A stretch of DNA of 64,000 bases from Psoroptes ovis. Its lineage: Eukaryota > Arthropoda > Arachnida > Sarcoptiformes > Psoroptidae. The notes beneath the pieces are model-generated. The model was not told the origin of the DNA. It made no database searches and saw only the letters and a program-made list of their open reading frames with translations. Position numbers and translations under genes: made by a program. Below are positions 50,384-63,507 of this stretch, one piece after another. The stretch's first letter is position 1; every line of letters begins with the position of its first letter. Location of the stretch: assembly GCA_002943765.1 (NCBI GenBank), contig PQWQ01000001.1, forward strand, positions 5,305,501 to 5,369,500. Direction: 5' to 3'.

Positions 50384-50707
50384 GAATTGAGAAAATTGTT
50401 GAATTCTTTAAGAAAAACCAAGAATCAAAAGAAAAAAAAATACCAAAAATACAAATTCATGAATGGACTATTTCATTAAATTGAAAATTAATCTTTTAAT
50501 TTTTCGGCTATGAATTAATGAATGAATGGTCGAAAATGGTTGAATCAATGGTTGAATTGAATCAAAAGAAACAAAGTTCATATATCGAATGAATGAATGA
50601 ATGAATCGGGTCTAAAATTAATTTTTGTTGTTTTTCCAATTCCTATTCCATTCAATTAATATATCATTGAATTTCTTCGAGTTTCTTTGTATTTGTTCTT
50701 AGTTTAG

Positions 50708-50783
50708 TAGATTGTCCGAAAAGTTTTTGCTGATTTAGTAATTGAAAAACGTTTGAAAATCGACAAAAACTTTACGGACAACC
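50708..50783. mobile_element. Palindromic MITE copy 34, divergent
   Basis: Short copy with B-like arms but centre TTAGTAATTGAAAAACG; right end TTTACGGACAACC. Confidence 0.78.
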
Positions 50784-50883
50784 GTTCGATTTTTGAGAAT
50801 AAACATTTTTCATTTAAACCACTGGTGGTGGTGGAGTGTACTGCTGGTGCAGTCATAGCCATTCATAATCGTGAATATTGAAA

Positions 50884-50919
50884 ACTGACTGACTGGCTGA
50901 CTGACTGGCTGACTGACTG
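50884..50919. repeat. Minisatellite, CTGACTGACTGG unit
   Basis: Three 12-bp units in tandem. Confidence 0.7.
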
Positions 50920-51502
50920 TCATCAAATTTCATGTGGTTTTCCCTGTCAGTGTTGTTTGGTGTTTGGTGTTTTTTGTATGTCAAAATAACCCAAAAAATG
51001 AAACAAAATATTTTGAACCAAAAAATCAAAAAGGAGAAAGCGTAAATCAATTTGTTGATTGATTATCGATCGATTAGTTATTCAATTTCCTCATTTGATA
51101 AATATTTTTCTTTTGGTGCAAAAAAAAAAATAAGGGGACCCTATTTTCTATATCCCTATTAATCTTTAAAATGAACCCAAGAACAAACCAAAACGACCAA
51201 ATGATGATGATGATGATTCAAATTGATTATTTCATTTTGTAAAGATTGAATGGAAAAGCATTATTCTTTCCATGAATTCTGTTGAATCTTATTCATTTCT
51301 TAAAGAATTATTCTTATACAAATTCTTGTATTTTTCATGTTTTAATTTCATTACAACGATTTTCGTCTTTTAAATCTTGACGTAAATTACGCATAATCAC
51401 AAGTAAATTATGCTACTACGACTGCCACATTTGCAATTGTAAAGACACTAAAATAATCAAAAAGATGATGATGACAACAAATATTTTTATTATAAAAGTA
51501 TC

Positions 51503-51585
51503 ATGGTTGTCCGAAAAATTTTGACCGATTTTCTTGATCAACTCTATTCGATTAAGCCGAATGAACTTTTCGGACAACTCAGTAA
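51503..51585 (-). mobile_element. Palindromic MITE copy 35, subfamily A
   Basis: Left ATGGTTGTCCGAAAAATTTTG drifted at the tip; right GAACTTTTCGGACAAC intact. Confidence 0.88.
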
Positions 51586-51922
51586 AAAAAAAATTGAAAT
51601 CCTATATATTTCTATGTGTATTGGATTTCAATGATAAAATATATTGTAAAGTACAGGCAGACAGTCAGACAGCCAAAAATAAACCACCAACCAATAATAC
51701 AAATGTACATAAGCACCGAAAGCATTTTCAAAATTTTAAATTTCAGTTGTCGATTGGATTCAATCGAATCAAGAAGTGTCGTTTGTCTGTGTGTGTGTGT
51801 GTGTTTGTTTTCAACATAATCAACCAAAATCAACGAAAATCAACTTGTTTTCATCAAATAAATTTCATTTGATTTGATTTCGTGTATTTTCTTCGTTCAA
51901 AATTTCAAATTTCATTCAAAAA

Positions 51923-52001
51923 TTTGGTTGTCCTAAAAGTTTTTACCAATTTTCCAATGATTTTCTACGATATAATCGGCAAAAACTTTTCGGACAACTT
52001 C
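51923..52001 (-). mobile_element. Palindromic MITE copy 36, subfamily B
   Basis: Left TTTGGTTGTCCTAAAAG, centre TTTTCTACGATATAATCG, right CTTTTCGGACAAC. Confidence 0.88.
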
Positions 52002-53070
52002 ATGTTAATTCAATGAATTATTATCCATTGAATCTGCATTTCTTATGTGTATATTTCTGTGCATATTTTCTTCGGCTAAAATTTTTTCTGTCATTTTCCC
52101 AATTTGTCAAATATAATCATCATCAATCGGTGGTTTCATTTATTCATTCGATTTCTCCCATTTCATAGATACCTTTGAGCTATTTGTATTTGTATTCAAC
52201 TCTTTGTTACCTTTCTTTGTTTGAAAATTTCAAAAAAAATTTCTCCAAATGGATTTTCATCGATTCTAATATTTATAAGTACTTGAATAATAATCTTCGA
52301 TCAATCAGTAAAAATAATCGTCACTTTAAAAATAATAATCAATCACCAATAATCAATCATCAGTCATTGAGATCTAAAGGTTAGATTTATTTTATGTTTT
52401 TGTATCATTAATATTGTATTTTCTCAGAGACTAATACCTTTGATTTTCGAGGTTTTCGTCTTTGAAAAATTGATTGAAATTTGTCGATTTCTCTGATCAA
52501 TTTTCAAATAACAAATTATTACACAGAGAGAACGGAATTAATTGATTTCAATTTGATTCAATGATTTGATTCGAATAATCGATTCATTCGAAATTTTTTC
52601 TCGCTGTGTAATGTGTTTGTGTTTTTAAACACAGAGTTAATGGCTGCTGTTTATGGTCAATGATTTTAATTATTTGATTTTTTCGGGTACTTTCCCATTA
52701 TCCTGACCTCACTACTACCCCTTACTACTTCTGAAAGAACAAATCAATTTGAAAAATTGAAAATAATGACTGAATTTTTCACTCCTCTGTATGTGTCATT
52801 CAAAAATCTTATTTTATTTTGTTTATTCGTTCTAAGATTCCATCAATGGAATTATACACATAAAAAGTAATGTTTTAATTTATTTATTATTTGACATTTA
52901 CAGCTTTCGACAAAAGTCTTTCAAAAATATTATTATTATTAAAGACAATGGCCTTGTTTTAGTGTTCATCATTGTATGTTGGCTGTGTGAAAATATTTTC
53001 TATTTTTTTTTCTTAAATTTTCAAAATTTGATTTTCTTGGGCTTATTAATTTTAAGAAAATCTAAGTATT

Positions 53071-53153
53071 TTAAGTTGTCCGATAAGTTTTTGCCAATTT
53101 TCCTTATAATTCTCTCCTCGATATAATCGGCAAAAATTTTTCGGACAATCTAA
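53071..53153 (-). mobile_element. Palindromic MITE copy 37, subfamily B
   Basis: Left TTAAGTTGTCCGATAAG; centre CTTATAATTCTCTCC; right TTTTTCGGACAATCTAA. Confidence 0.88.
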
Positions 53154-54270
53154 GTATAATACAATCCAATATAAACATAATAATAATCTTTGTTCATTTT
53201 TTCGATTTTTTTCTTCGATCATCCAATTACACACTCTACCAGTGAATTTTTCAAACATCTGTGCTCTGTGTGTGTATGTGTGTGTTTTTCTTAAGGTCTT
53301 TGGTCTATTTTCTTTGAAATTATGAAAATTTTCTTATTTCTATCTTTGATTTCTTTTCATTTCTCGAAAATTCAATTTTTCAACAAGAAAATGTATGAAA
53401 ATATTCATTCTATTAGAATACATTAGTCGGATTATATCTGTTCGTGTGTGTGTGTGTGTGTTCGTATCTTCTTGTATTCAAAGCTTTGAAGCTTCAATAT
53501 TTTTGAATAATTTACAAATAGAAATAAGCTAAGAATCAGAAATCAACAATTTGATTATGAAATTTGTTTACAAGGAAATCCAAAAATAGATAAAATAAAC
53601 AAATTTTGATCATTCAAATTCCACAAAATTCTCTCGATACATACAGCATTATATGAATGTAATGTGGAATAATTCAATAATTTCAAATAAAAATTGTAAA
53701 TTTTATTCAAAACTTTTGATTTTTGGGTTTTTCATATTACATCAATATACATTGGCCATCAATAATCATTTGATTTTTTTTTTTCGATCATTCAATCAAT
53801 CATTGATTCATTGACCATTCACCGAATGTGTGTTTGTGTGGTTTTAGACTCTAAACTTTAAAGGTTATAGATACATAGATTTGATGATAATTTTTTTCTG
53901 TGATTTTTCAAAATTTTTCCAAAAATTTTCCCCTTTGATTTTCAAATCTATAAATTTGTATGGTCCACATGTCTTAACATGGTCGAAAAATTTCATAAAA
54001 CTTTTCAATATTCTCTCTCTTCATATTATCATTAATTTCATGCACCATGATTATTCAGTGGTGATGATTGAATTTGAATTTCGAGTTGATTCATGATTCA
54101 TGATTCAAGATGTCTGTGCATATGTATCGGTCCTTATTCTTGTTGAACCAGATACAAAATATCGATTCCAGCGTGATTTGCATTTACATTTTCTTCGATG
54201 TTTCTCCCGATTCTTGAATTCTGTTGCTTAATATCTTTCCTTGAAGAATTTTCAATATTTTCCAAATATA

Positions 54271-54350
54271 TTAGGATATTCGAAAAGTTCTTGCCGATTT
54301 TTTCATAATTCCCTTCAATATAATCGGCAAAAACTTTTCGGACAAACTAA
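54271..54350 (-). mobile_element. Palindromic MITE copy 38, subfamily B
   Basis: Left TTAGGATATTCGAAAAG drifted; CATAATTCCCTTCAATATA centre is the complement of the copy 20/21 variant. Confidence 0.88.
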
Positions 54351-54953
54351 TATTCTTCATACTTTTCCACTAAATAATCTTCGAGAAATTGATTACATTT
54401 TATTAATATTCAGTCGTATTTATCATTATTTCATTAAATGATTCTGCTATGGATTCGGAAATTCATTAATTTTCCTCAGTTATTTGTTGTTCGGTAATTA
54501 ATAATATTGTACTGAAAATCATTTTTTCTGCTTTATTTCGATCCATTTATTCATTATTAAAACAATTTGCTTGATTCTTTCGCTGTCGTTGTTGTTTCCA
54601 GCAATTCTGAAATTCTGTGTGTTCGACAAACGAAATGAACCAAAGAATCAATGAACAAATGAATTAAATGAAATGAATTCAGAACAATTAGAAACAATTA
54701 TTAATATTTTTTTTTTTTTGGTTCATTTCTATTTTATTCCATAATTCACACCATTTCAGTACATATTTTACACCATTTTTCAACCTTAAATAAAAATGTG
54801 AAAACATATTTATTAATATATATTTTTAATATCAATTAATAATATTATTATTAATATCACTGAAAATAACAATAACTATAACCCTAATAACAGCAAATAA
54901 CAATATTGCTATGTCTTTTTGTGAATGATATGCCTGTACAATATGTGTTTGTT

Positions 54954-54974
54954 GTAAACAACAGTCATTCTCAA

Positions 54975-55013
<39 letters not shown>

Positions 55014-55136
55014 CGGCACACTTAAAAAAAGAATAGCCTTCGATTCCCAAAATTTATGCAGCACACTTTTTTGTAATCTTGGCCAAACACTAAAGTGCTG
55101 CGTGAATGACACTGGTTGAGAATCACTGTTGTTTAC
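54954..55136. mobile_element. hAT-like non-autonomous element (183 bp)
   Basis: Terminal inverted repeats of 23 bp with one mismatch (GTAAACAACAGTSATTCTCAACC), a 33-base T run after the left end, and subterminal GCGGCACACTT / AAGTGCTGCG words. CAGTG-TTCTCAACC ends followed by a GC-rich GCGGCAC box are characteristic of several hAT families (the SPIN/MER type in animals). No transposase is present. A direct 8-bp target duplication is not obvious; the eight bases outside CAGT are instead inverted. Confidence 0.65.
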
Positions 55137-55687
55137 CAGTGTGTGTTTATGTGCGTGTGTATTTGAAATTTGTAATTTATAATTTGTATTTTGTATTATA
55201 AAATAAAACAATAATCATGCAATGAACATGGTGAAAAATTATTGTCATAATCATAATAATAACAAACAAACAAACAATAAAAAACAAATGATAAAACAAA
55301 TTATCCAAATTGTTTTATATTTTTCATTCCATTTCATTCATCTCAATTCATTGAATTCATTTCATTTGAATTCATTTTATTTTAATTCATTTTAATTCAT
55401 TCATTGTAAACATACACACACATATATATATCTTGGTATTTCAGTTGATATTTTTCAATGGAAAATTTTTCACATTAGTCAGTACTTGTGCTATTTGTGT
55501 TTTGTTTATGTTCCAATGTGTCTTGGTGTGAAATATTTAAACGTTATGAAAATTTTAGCATTAAAATTCAATGAATTCAAGATAATAATAATAATACGAA
55601 TACAAATAATAATAACACAGTGTTTATTGCATTTTTATTTATGAATTTATTATTTTCATTATTATTTATTTCTTCAGCTTCAAAATA

Positions 55688-55768
55688 TCAAGCTGTCCGA
55701 TAAGTTTTTGCCAATTTTCTCATAATTCCCTACGGATATAATCGGCAAAAACTTTTCGGACAACCTAA
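55688..55768 (-). mobile_element. Palindromic MITE copy 39, subfamily B
   Basis: Left end CAAGCTGTCCGATAAG; same CATAATTCCCTACGGATATA centre class as copy 38; right end complete. Confidence 0.88.
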
Positions 55769-56004
55769 ATAGAAATAATATTCCTCTTAATGGATTTTCC
55801 CATTTAATCTCAAATGTGAGAAAAGTGAAGAGGCAGAGAGAGAGAGCGGCAAATTGGCGAAATAAAATGAATGAATGAATGAATTGTGGCACATTGAATT
55901 GGCAATTAATAAATGAATCTGAATTCGAACAAATGAATTTGAAAGAAAAAAGTGTCAATAACATTTATTTTGAGAAAAAATAATAATAAATATGTCAAAG
56001 ATAT

Positions 56005-56165
56005 TTGATTCTTTGATTCTTAGGTCCTTTCTGATTCTTTAAGATTCTTTGGGATTCTTTGAATCTTTCTGATTCTTGATTCTTTGATTCTCTCAGATTC
56101 TTGATTCTTTGATTCTCTCAGATTCTTTGATACTTTGATTCTTTAAGATTCTTTAATTCTTCGTT
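56005..56165. repeat. Minisatellite built from GATTCTTT
   Basis: About 160 bp of GATTCTTT-type units, including a longer unit (CTTGATTCTTTGATTCTCTC) present twice in tandem. Confidence 0.7.
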
Positions 56166-56572
56166 CGTATCAATAATCATTGTGAAGAAATAATGAACGA
56201 AGAAAATTTGAACGATTTTTTGGCACAAATAATTTTGAAACAAAAACCGATCCACAAATAACGAAAATCTGTCAAAATCAATTGATTTATTTATATTTGT
56301 ATTATTTGATCTATTTTTGGTCTATTTTTTTTTTTTTTTGATCGTTTCTAAGAAATCAATGAATGAATTAAGATGAATGTGTGAATCAATATAAATGTTG
56401 CGAATCAATCGATGTATGTGCGAATGAATCAGTGTATTTATGTATTTACGAATTCAACGATGAAAAACACTGTAAGAGATTAAAGGTGAATCATTTTTAT
56501 TTTTATTTTTGATTTCATATCTTAAATGACGTAAGAGCACAAAAATAATTTTCGTCAAGAGAATTATTATTA

Positions 56573-56652
56573 TTGGTTTGTCCGAAAAATTTTTGCCGAT
56601 CTTTAGATGTTTTTCAATCAATAAATCAGCAAAAACTTTCAGGACAACCTAA
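56573..56652. mobile_element. Palindromic MITE copy 40, divergent
   Basis: B-like arms (TTTTTGCCGATC, AATCAGCAAAAAC) around a centre resembling copy 34 (TTTTTCAATCAATA). Confidence 0.8.
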
Positions 56653-58755
56653 TATTTATATTTATTGTATCGGATATATATATGTATGTATTCGATGAAA
56701 AAATGTCAAATTCAAATGTCAAAATACGAATTTGAAACAAATCATCATCGTTTCGTTTTGTTTCATTTATGATCATTTCAAATCATTGATCTTTGAATCG
56801 TTTCTTCAATTTTTTGCTGCCGCTTAACTTGACAGCAGCAGCAGCAATTTTATTTCTAATATTAAATCGATACTTTTTGAATGATTGCATTATTGAATTG
56901 ATACTTTTCGCTTTTGCTTTGATTATTAATTCTACTTGATTTAATTCATTTTCTTCGAATAGTTTCAGTTCAATTTCATTTCTCATTGATTTCTTAAATT
57001 AATTTCTTCTACAGACCCCAAAAAGGGCCAAGACAAAGCGATGGAAATGATGAAAATAAAATTCCGGAAAAGATTCTTAGAGAAGTTCAACTTCTCCTTA
57101 TTCTTTGATCAACTTCTTATTCTTCATCTTTGAACAACTTTATAATTGAAAAATTATTATCATTATCTTCTCTGAGAGAGAGAAAATATTAAACAATAAT
57201 CATTTATTATTACTGATATTAATATATGCATGAGTGAATGAATTGGAAACGATGAGAAATCCATCATTTTTCCCATTTCACATTTATCTCTTACATTTCA
57301 CAAAAATTAATTAAAATTCACATAATCAGTGATCGTTTTCCATTTTTTTCATATCTGATTTCATACTTATTCGTTGATTAATTTCGGTTCAAATCATTCG
57401 AAGAAATCACTTCGATTTCTAATCACTTTGATTTTTAATCGTTTTTCAATGTCAACCCTCACCACCACCACCACCACCACTGAAAATCGGATAAAAAATT
57501 ATTATTTTTATTTGAATTATCATTTGAATTATTTGAATCAATGCAATCGAATAACATTGAAAATTGCATTTGATTTCAATTTTCTATTTGAGAAATACGA
57601 GAAAATTCTCTCTCAGATCATATTCATTTTGAACAAATATCAATTAAAACAATCACACTCAGTGTGTGTGATGTGTACGTCATTGTTACGATTGATTACC
57701 AATGATTTTCTTGAAGCAAAAAATTTTTCTTGTTTTTCTTGATCTGTCAAGAAATTGATACGATTGATACGAGTAAATAGAAAACAAGTGAAATAAAATG
57801 AAATGAAATAAATAAACAAATTGAATCTAAAGCTAAAATGAAAAAATCAATCGAAATGAATTCGAAACATTAAAATGAATTTGAAAATGAACATGAAATT
57901 GCGAATGAAAATCAATTGAAAAACATGAATTCAGCTCTGAATTTCAAACTATTTCATTCCAATGTTTCAATGTTCGATCAATTGTTTCGAATCTCAAATC
58001 CAAATCAAATTGAATTGAATTGAGATCTCAAAATTCAAACTAACAAATCAGACATTCATTCCTTGAATTCGTTCATTTATTTTCTGCTCCTTAAAATTTT
58101 CAAATAATTGAAATAATTAGTACACAAATATCAAATTGATAATTAAACGAATTACTGAGACTATGAACTATGCTTTTTAAATACTGAATTATACTGAATA
58201 ATAACACTGTACAAATATCAATGAACCAACCAACCAACCAACATTACCAGCCAAACATTGAAATTGGCTATCCGTTGTCATTTGAATTTTCAAATTTTCA
58301 AATTTTTTTTTTTTTTTTTTTTTGAATCATTTTGAATTAAACAAAACATGCCATCAATTCAATGCAATGTCATTACCGAACAAGAATATTTGTGATATCA
58401 TTTTGGTTGTTTTTCACAGAATTTAGTTCCGTACATTTTTGTTTTGAAAGATAATAGAAATAACAACAGGAATAATAATAATAATAATAATTCACTTCCT
58501 ATCCAAAAAATGACACATATCCAATGAATATCATCATCATCATCATCATTGCCATTACTATTGTTATGATGATGATGATATCATTCGTAAAAATGAAATG
58601 CCATAAAAAACATGGAAATGATGAGCTAAACCGAAAGCCGAAACTGATATGAAACAATGATTTTCTTGTTTTTGTTTTTGTTTTCGTTTCAATTTTGGAA
58701 CAAAAATAATCAATTTTAGTGAATATAAATGTGTCTCTGTATATCTGTATGGGCC

Positions 58756-58776
58756 GTGTGTGTGTGTGTGTGTGTG
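58756..58776. repeat. GT microsatellite
   Basis: (GT)10 in the right-hand intron. Confidence 0.9.
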
Positions 58777-59439
58777 GGTTTATGCATCTTTATCGCTTAG
58801 GATACATCGTTTGCTGTTGTTGTTGTTGTTGTATTATTTTGATGAATTTTCATTTATCCAAAAAGTTTAAAATTGTTTTCAATCGTTTGTTGTTGTGTGT
58901 GTTTCTGTGTGTTTGTAAGGGCTAAAAATGCCGTATGAATTCCGTGAAATTCCGTATAAATGTCTATTGAAATGGCATAGAAATGGTTGAAAATTTCGAA
59001 AAATTCCAAAAAACAAAAATTCTGAAAAACACCGAAATAGATTAGATTTTCCATTGTACGATATCTATGTGCGATTCTGTGTTCCATAACTTTACATTCA
59101 TTCAGATATATTCAAACATTTTCATTGTGAATTATGTCATCCATAAATTGAATATTTTTCAGGCTCTGTGTCTGTTGTTGTTGTTGTTGTTGTGGGTCTA
59201 CATGCATTTCCAATGATAAAATTGAATTGAATTCCAAAATATAAAAATGCAAGAATCAGTTGTTATTCAGGCCCTTTGGTTGACGTAAATATTTGTTTCC
59301 ATTTGAAATTACATCACATTTCTTCATCTCGTCATCATTTCATATCGCGCTCAGTGTGTTTTACATAAGTTTCGTAATATTCTTTTGTCACGAAATTGTT
59401 TTTTCGCATTGAAAATAGCACACGAACAAATCATAATAG

Positions 59440-59521
59440 TTTCGGTTGTCCGAAAAGTTTTCACCGATTATATCGTAGGGAATAATGAGAAAATCAGCGA
59501 GAACTTATCGGACAACCTAAT
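59440..59521 (+). mobile_element. Palindromic MITE copy 41, subfamily B
   Basis: Left TTTCGGTTGTCCG, centre TATCGTAGGGAATAATGAG, right AACTTATCGGACAACCTAA. Confidence 0.9.
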
Positions 59522-59752
59522 AGTTTCAGCTGCTCGCAATAAAATTTGAAATATAGAATGATGACATTTATACTTGCAAATGAACACAGAGAGCATTTGC
59601 TTTCAATGAATTCCATTGAAATTTCACCTTTTAATGTTTTCATTTTGATTTTGCTTTGATTTTTCCCCGTACATTGAACATTTGTTTTCTCGTTCTCTCT
59701 GTGCCATTTTGCAGCCAGCAACAAATCATCTCATTATTCAATTCGAAATATA

Positions 59753-59834
59753 TCAAGATGTCCGAAAAGTTCATTCGGCTTAATCGATAGAGTTTTGTTT
59801 ATGAAAATTGGCCAAAACATTACGGACAACCTAA
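59753..59834 (+). mobile_element. Palindromic MITE copy 42, subfamily A
   Basis: Left TCAAGATGTCCG, internal motif intact, right ACATTACGGACAACCTAA. It lies 230 bp from copy 41. Confidence 0.9.
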
Positions 59835-61266
59835 TATTATTACACATCTTTACACATGAATTGAAATATATGTACAATTTGATTTGAAAATTTGAGAATT
59901 TTTTTTGACAATAGAAATGAATGATGAAAACAATTGTCAGAGTCCCAATTGTTTCAGTATGATTTCAATGGTATTTCAGTAATTTCGAATGTAACCAGGA
60001 CAAAAAATATTGCCGTAGGGCCATTTTGAGAATTGTCGTTTGAGCTGCTTTTGTCTCTTGATTTCAATGATTTCACCAATTTTGAATTCGATTCAATTCA
60101 TTTCCATTTTCGAGTAATAATTTGTCAATTTGGTCCTTGTGAATATAAATATATTTTTCTACGAGCACTGAAACAATCGAAATCTATTTTTGTTCTGATA
60201 TGATTTGATCTCAGAAGCAAATCAATTGATTGAATAATTTGCCCAAAAATAATATTTTTCAAATTATCATAACTTTCAATTTCATTTCGCCATTGATTGA
60301 TTGATTGATTCAATATTTTGATTGAATGGTATAATTACCTTGTGAAATTTTTCCAATTTTTTCAAATTTTACAAATTTGCATTGGAAATTTACATTCGAA
60401 AATTCAATTGAAAAAAATGAAATATTTTCAAATGAACATATGTTTTGAATCCTTCAATTTATTATCGATTATTATTACATTGGTTAATTTCAAATTGAAT
60501 CAATTTTTAATTTTAAAAAAAAGTTTTGAACCAATGAACCAAATGAACATTTACGAGGTTTTATCAAAATTTTCTGGTAGATTTGCACTGATTCCAATCG
60601 TAATGATGATTGAATTTTGAATTTGATTTAATTTGTGGAAAAAAAAATTGAAAATTTCCCAATTCATTTTCTCCATTTATGTGTGTGCGTATATGGGTGC
60701 ATTTATGCATTGCATGTTTCCTTCCTGTGAATATTATTTAAATTATTTCGATTTATCATTTGAGTTTATAGTTTTGTGTGTGTGTGTGTGTAAATGGAAA
60801 ACGAAAATTAATTTAATCAAAGAAATTTTTCGAAAATTTTGGCCCCTAAAAAACTTTCAAAATCATCATTCATTTGATGCACACATTTTCCATCTTGCAT
60901 ATTTTGGTGTATTACGCAATCAATTTCTGGAAAATTTTGAATTTTTTTTTTTTTTGTCTGAAAAATTTTCCAGTTCTTTGATTGAATTTTCCATTTTTTC
61001 AATTTTTTCAATTTTTAAATTTTCAAAAGTTTTAGATAATCAGATAATGATTATTCTAATGATATTTTTTTTGAAAAATATTAATGATTTCTTCATTAAT
61101 AAAAATTTAATTCATTTATTCATCATTCATTCATTCATTATGAATGAATGATGAATGAACGAATGAATAATGAATGATATATGATGATGATGATGATGAT
61201 CTGATATATGATGATGATTTTAAATATGATCATGATAAATTGTTGATCACAATGAAGAAATTATAT

Positions 61267-61350
61267 TTAGGCGTGTCCGAAAAGTTTTGGCCGATTTTAA
61301 TCCAGTAACTATATTCGATTAAGCCGAATAAACTTTTCGGACAACATTAA
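61267..61350 (-). mobile_element. Palindromic MITE copy 43, subfamily A
   Basis: Left TTTAGGCGTGTCCG with the extra base seen in copy 33; right TTTTCGGACAACATTAA. Confidence 0.9.
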
Positions 61351-61987
61351 TATTTAATAAAAATTTTGTAAATATTCATTTCACGAAAATTGATGAAATT
61401 GAAAATTTCAATCAATTTTCATTTAAAAATTTTTGTAAAAATTGAATTTATTCATTTTTTCTTGAAAATTTCTTCAAATTTCATCCAGAATTCATCCAAC
61501 TCCTTTCCACGATTCTCTCCAAAAAATTCTTAATTGGAAAAATGTTGGTTAAAAAAATTAAATAAATTAAATTGTTTCAGCTTTCCATTCATATGAAATG
61601 CTTCAGTTTAACTCGTTTTTGTTCTTTCTTGATTCAAAATTTAAAGATGATTGAATTTCAAATGATTCATGTTCATTGATATTCACATGTTTCTGCTTCT
61701 GTTTTTGTTTATTATTCAAATTAATTTCATTCATTCCATGAATTTCTTAGAATTTCTCCGGGAAAGAAAAATAATTTGAAATATAAACGTATTTCAAACG
61801 TACAACGAATACAGAAAATAAATATTCGAAAAAATAATAATTCAGTAAAGGTTTCATTTATATTGAAGAATTTCAATTTTTAAAAAAATTTAATTTTAAT
61901 TTTGTTTTTTTCTCACAAATTTGTATTGTGAATATATGAATCATATATGTGGGAGAGAGCATTGTGTGTCTGAATTTCGAATGTATT

Positions 61988-62069
61988 GTAGGTTGGCCCA
62001 TAAGTTCTTGCCGATTATATCATAGGAAATCATCAGAAAATCGGCAAGAACTTATCGGGGCAACCTAAT
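61988..62069 (+). mobile_element. Palindromic MITE copy 44, subfamily B
   Basis: Left GTAGGTTGGCCCATAAG is C-like while the body (GATTATATCATAGG) is B; right ACTTATCGGGGCAACCTAA, an apparent hybrid. Confidence 0.9.
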
Positions 62070-62626
62070 ATATTTCTTGGAATTCATGTATATTCAAATA
62101 TATGCTATGTTTATGTTTTAGTGTTCATTTTTCAATTTGTGAAAATTGAATTCAATTGTCTCTGCTGAGCTGCTTTTGCTTATTTATATTTATGTAATTT
62201 TGCAGTTTTTCAAATTTTCACCAAAGTTTTTTCTGGGGGGTTCCAATATCTGTACATCTCTTGGTTTGAAATTATTTAAATTATTTTCATTCGAAAAAAA
62301 ACTTTGGTTGATTGGTTTTTTCATTGCATTTGCATTTACATTTGCTCAACTTTTTTTTCAAAAAAAAATTAATTTAATTTTCATTTTAAAATTTGGAAGA
62401 ATTTTTTCAAATTTGAAAAAATTTAAATTTGAAAATATTGAATATATGAATGAATGAATTGAAAGAATTGAAATTGATATCAAAATGAATACAAAAAATG
62501 AAAACAAAACAAATGAACAAAATGAAATAAATGAAAATTGAAATTTCAATTCAATTTTCAATTTTCAAATTTTTGAATAAACAAAAAAAAAAAAAAAATG
62601 ATAATGAATATTATTATTTGTGTGTA

Positions 62627-62707
62627 TTAGGCTGTCCTATAAGTTCTTGCCGATTTTCGAATGAAAAAAATTTTTAGAAAACGGCAAAAACTTATGGGAC
62701 AACTAAA
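62627..62707 (+). mobile_element. Palindromic MITE copy 45, subfamily C
   Basis: TTAGGCTGTCCTATAAGTTC left and AACTTATGGGACAACTAA right, with the AATGAAAAAAATTTTT centre typical of C. Confidence 0.9.
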
Positions 62708-62838
62708 TATATTTGTTTTGAATATATATTTCTCTCTGTGTGTATGTTTCATTGTTGCATTTGTGTGAAATATGCTGGCGAATGAATACGAAATAATGAA
62801 TTACAATGAATGAAATGAATTGTTCAAGGAATGAAATT

Positions 62839-62924
62839 TTGAAATTATTCGGAGAAAAAGAAATGAAATTCTCGAGAATTTCATTTCTTTGATTTCTTTT
62901 TTCTGTTTCTCCGAATAATTTCAA
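62839..62924. repeat. Nested palindrome
   Basis: A perfect 34-bp palindrome centred on CTCGAG (62857-62890) lies inside an outer 19-bp inverted repeat, TTGAAATTATTCGGAGAAA and its complement. Confidence 0.8.
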
Positions 62925-63507
62925 CCCGTTCGATGATCTTATATCTGCTTTATTCAAATTTATTTATTTTTAATCTTTGTACAGTTTTTAAGAAACTGAA
63001 AATCATCATTGAAGAAAGTATTATTCTGGTTTTTTTTTCTTTGAAATTTTTATTTTCGTTTTCCAGTCATTTTTAGTCATTTTTCGTCCCATAGAAAATA
63101 CATGGAGAGAAAATTGTGTTTTGATTTTTGTACAAAAAAAAGTTTCATTCATTCATCTATTTTCACATAAATTGTTTTTGTTTAAAATCCAAAATTATAT
63201 GAATAATAATACTAGTTATGATCATAATCGTTATTATTATTATTATCCATATTATCCATATTTATTTTCATATGAAAATAATGATTATTTGTTTGCGCAA
63301 ATATATTCATAAACAGTCATTGAGTCATTGTTTTTGGCTTTATTGGTGCGTTTATTTCATTTTTTTCCCAGTTTTTCTCTAGTTTTTTTCCCTATTTTTT
63401 CTATGAATATTCTCACATACCTCTTTCATTTTTTGATATCCTCATATCAATATAAACAATGATTATAGTTTATTGTGAAAATTAAATAAACAAAAAAAAC
63501 TAAAATA

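Noticed and set aside
57374..57742. 122-codon open frame with a Thr run
   Set aside because: The Thr run is an ACC microsatellite; the rest is Asn/Ile/Phe noise.
60633..61151. 172-codon open frame on the plus strand
   Set aside because: Low-complexity Phe/Ile/Asn-rich translation containing a GT microsatellite and T runs; no recognisable domain or splice context.
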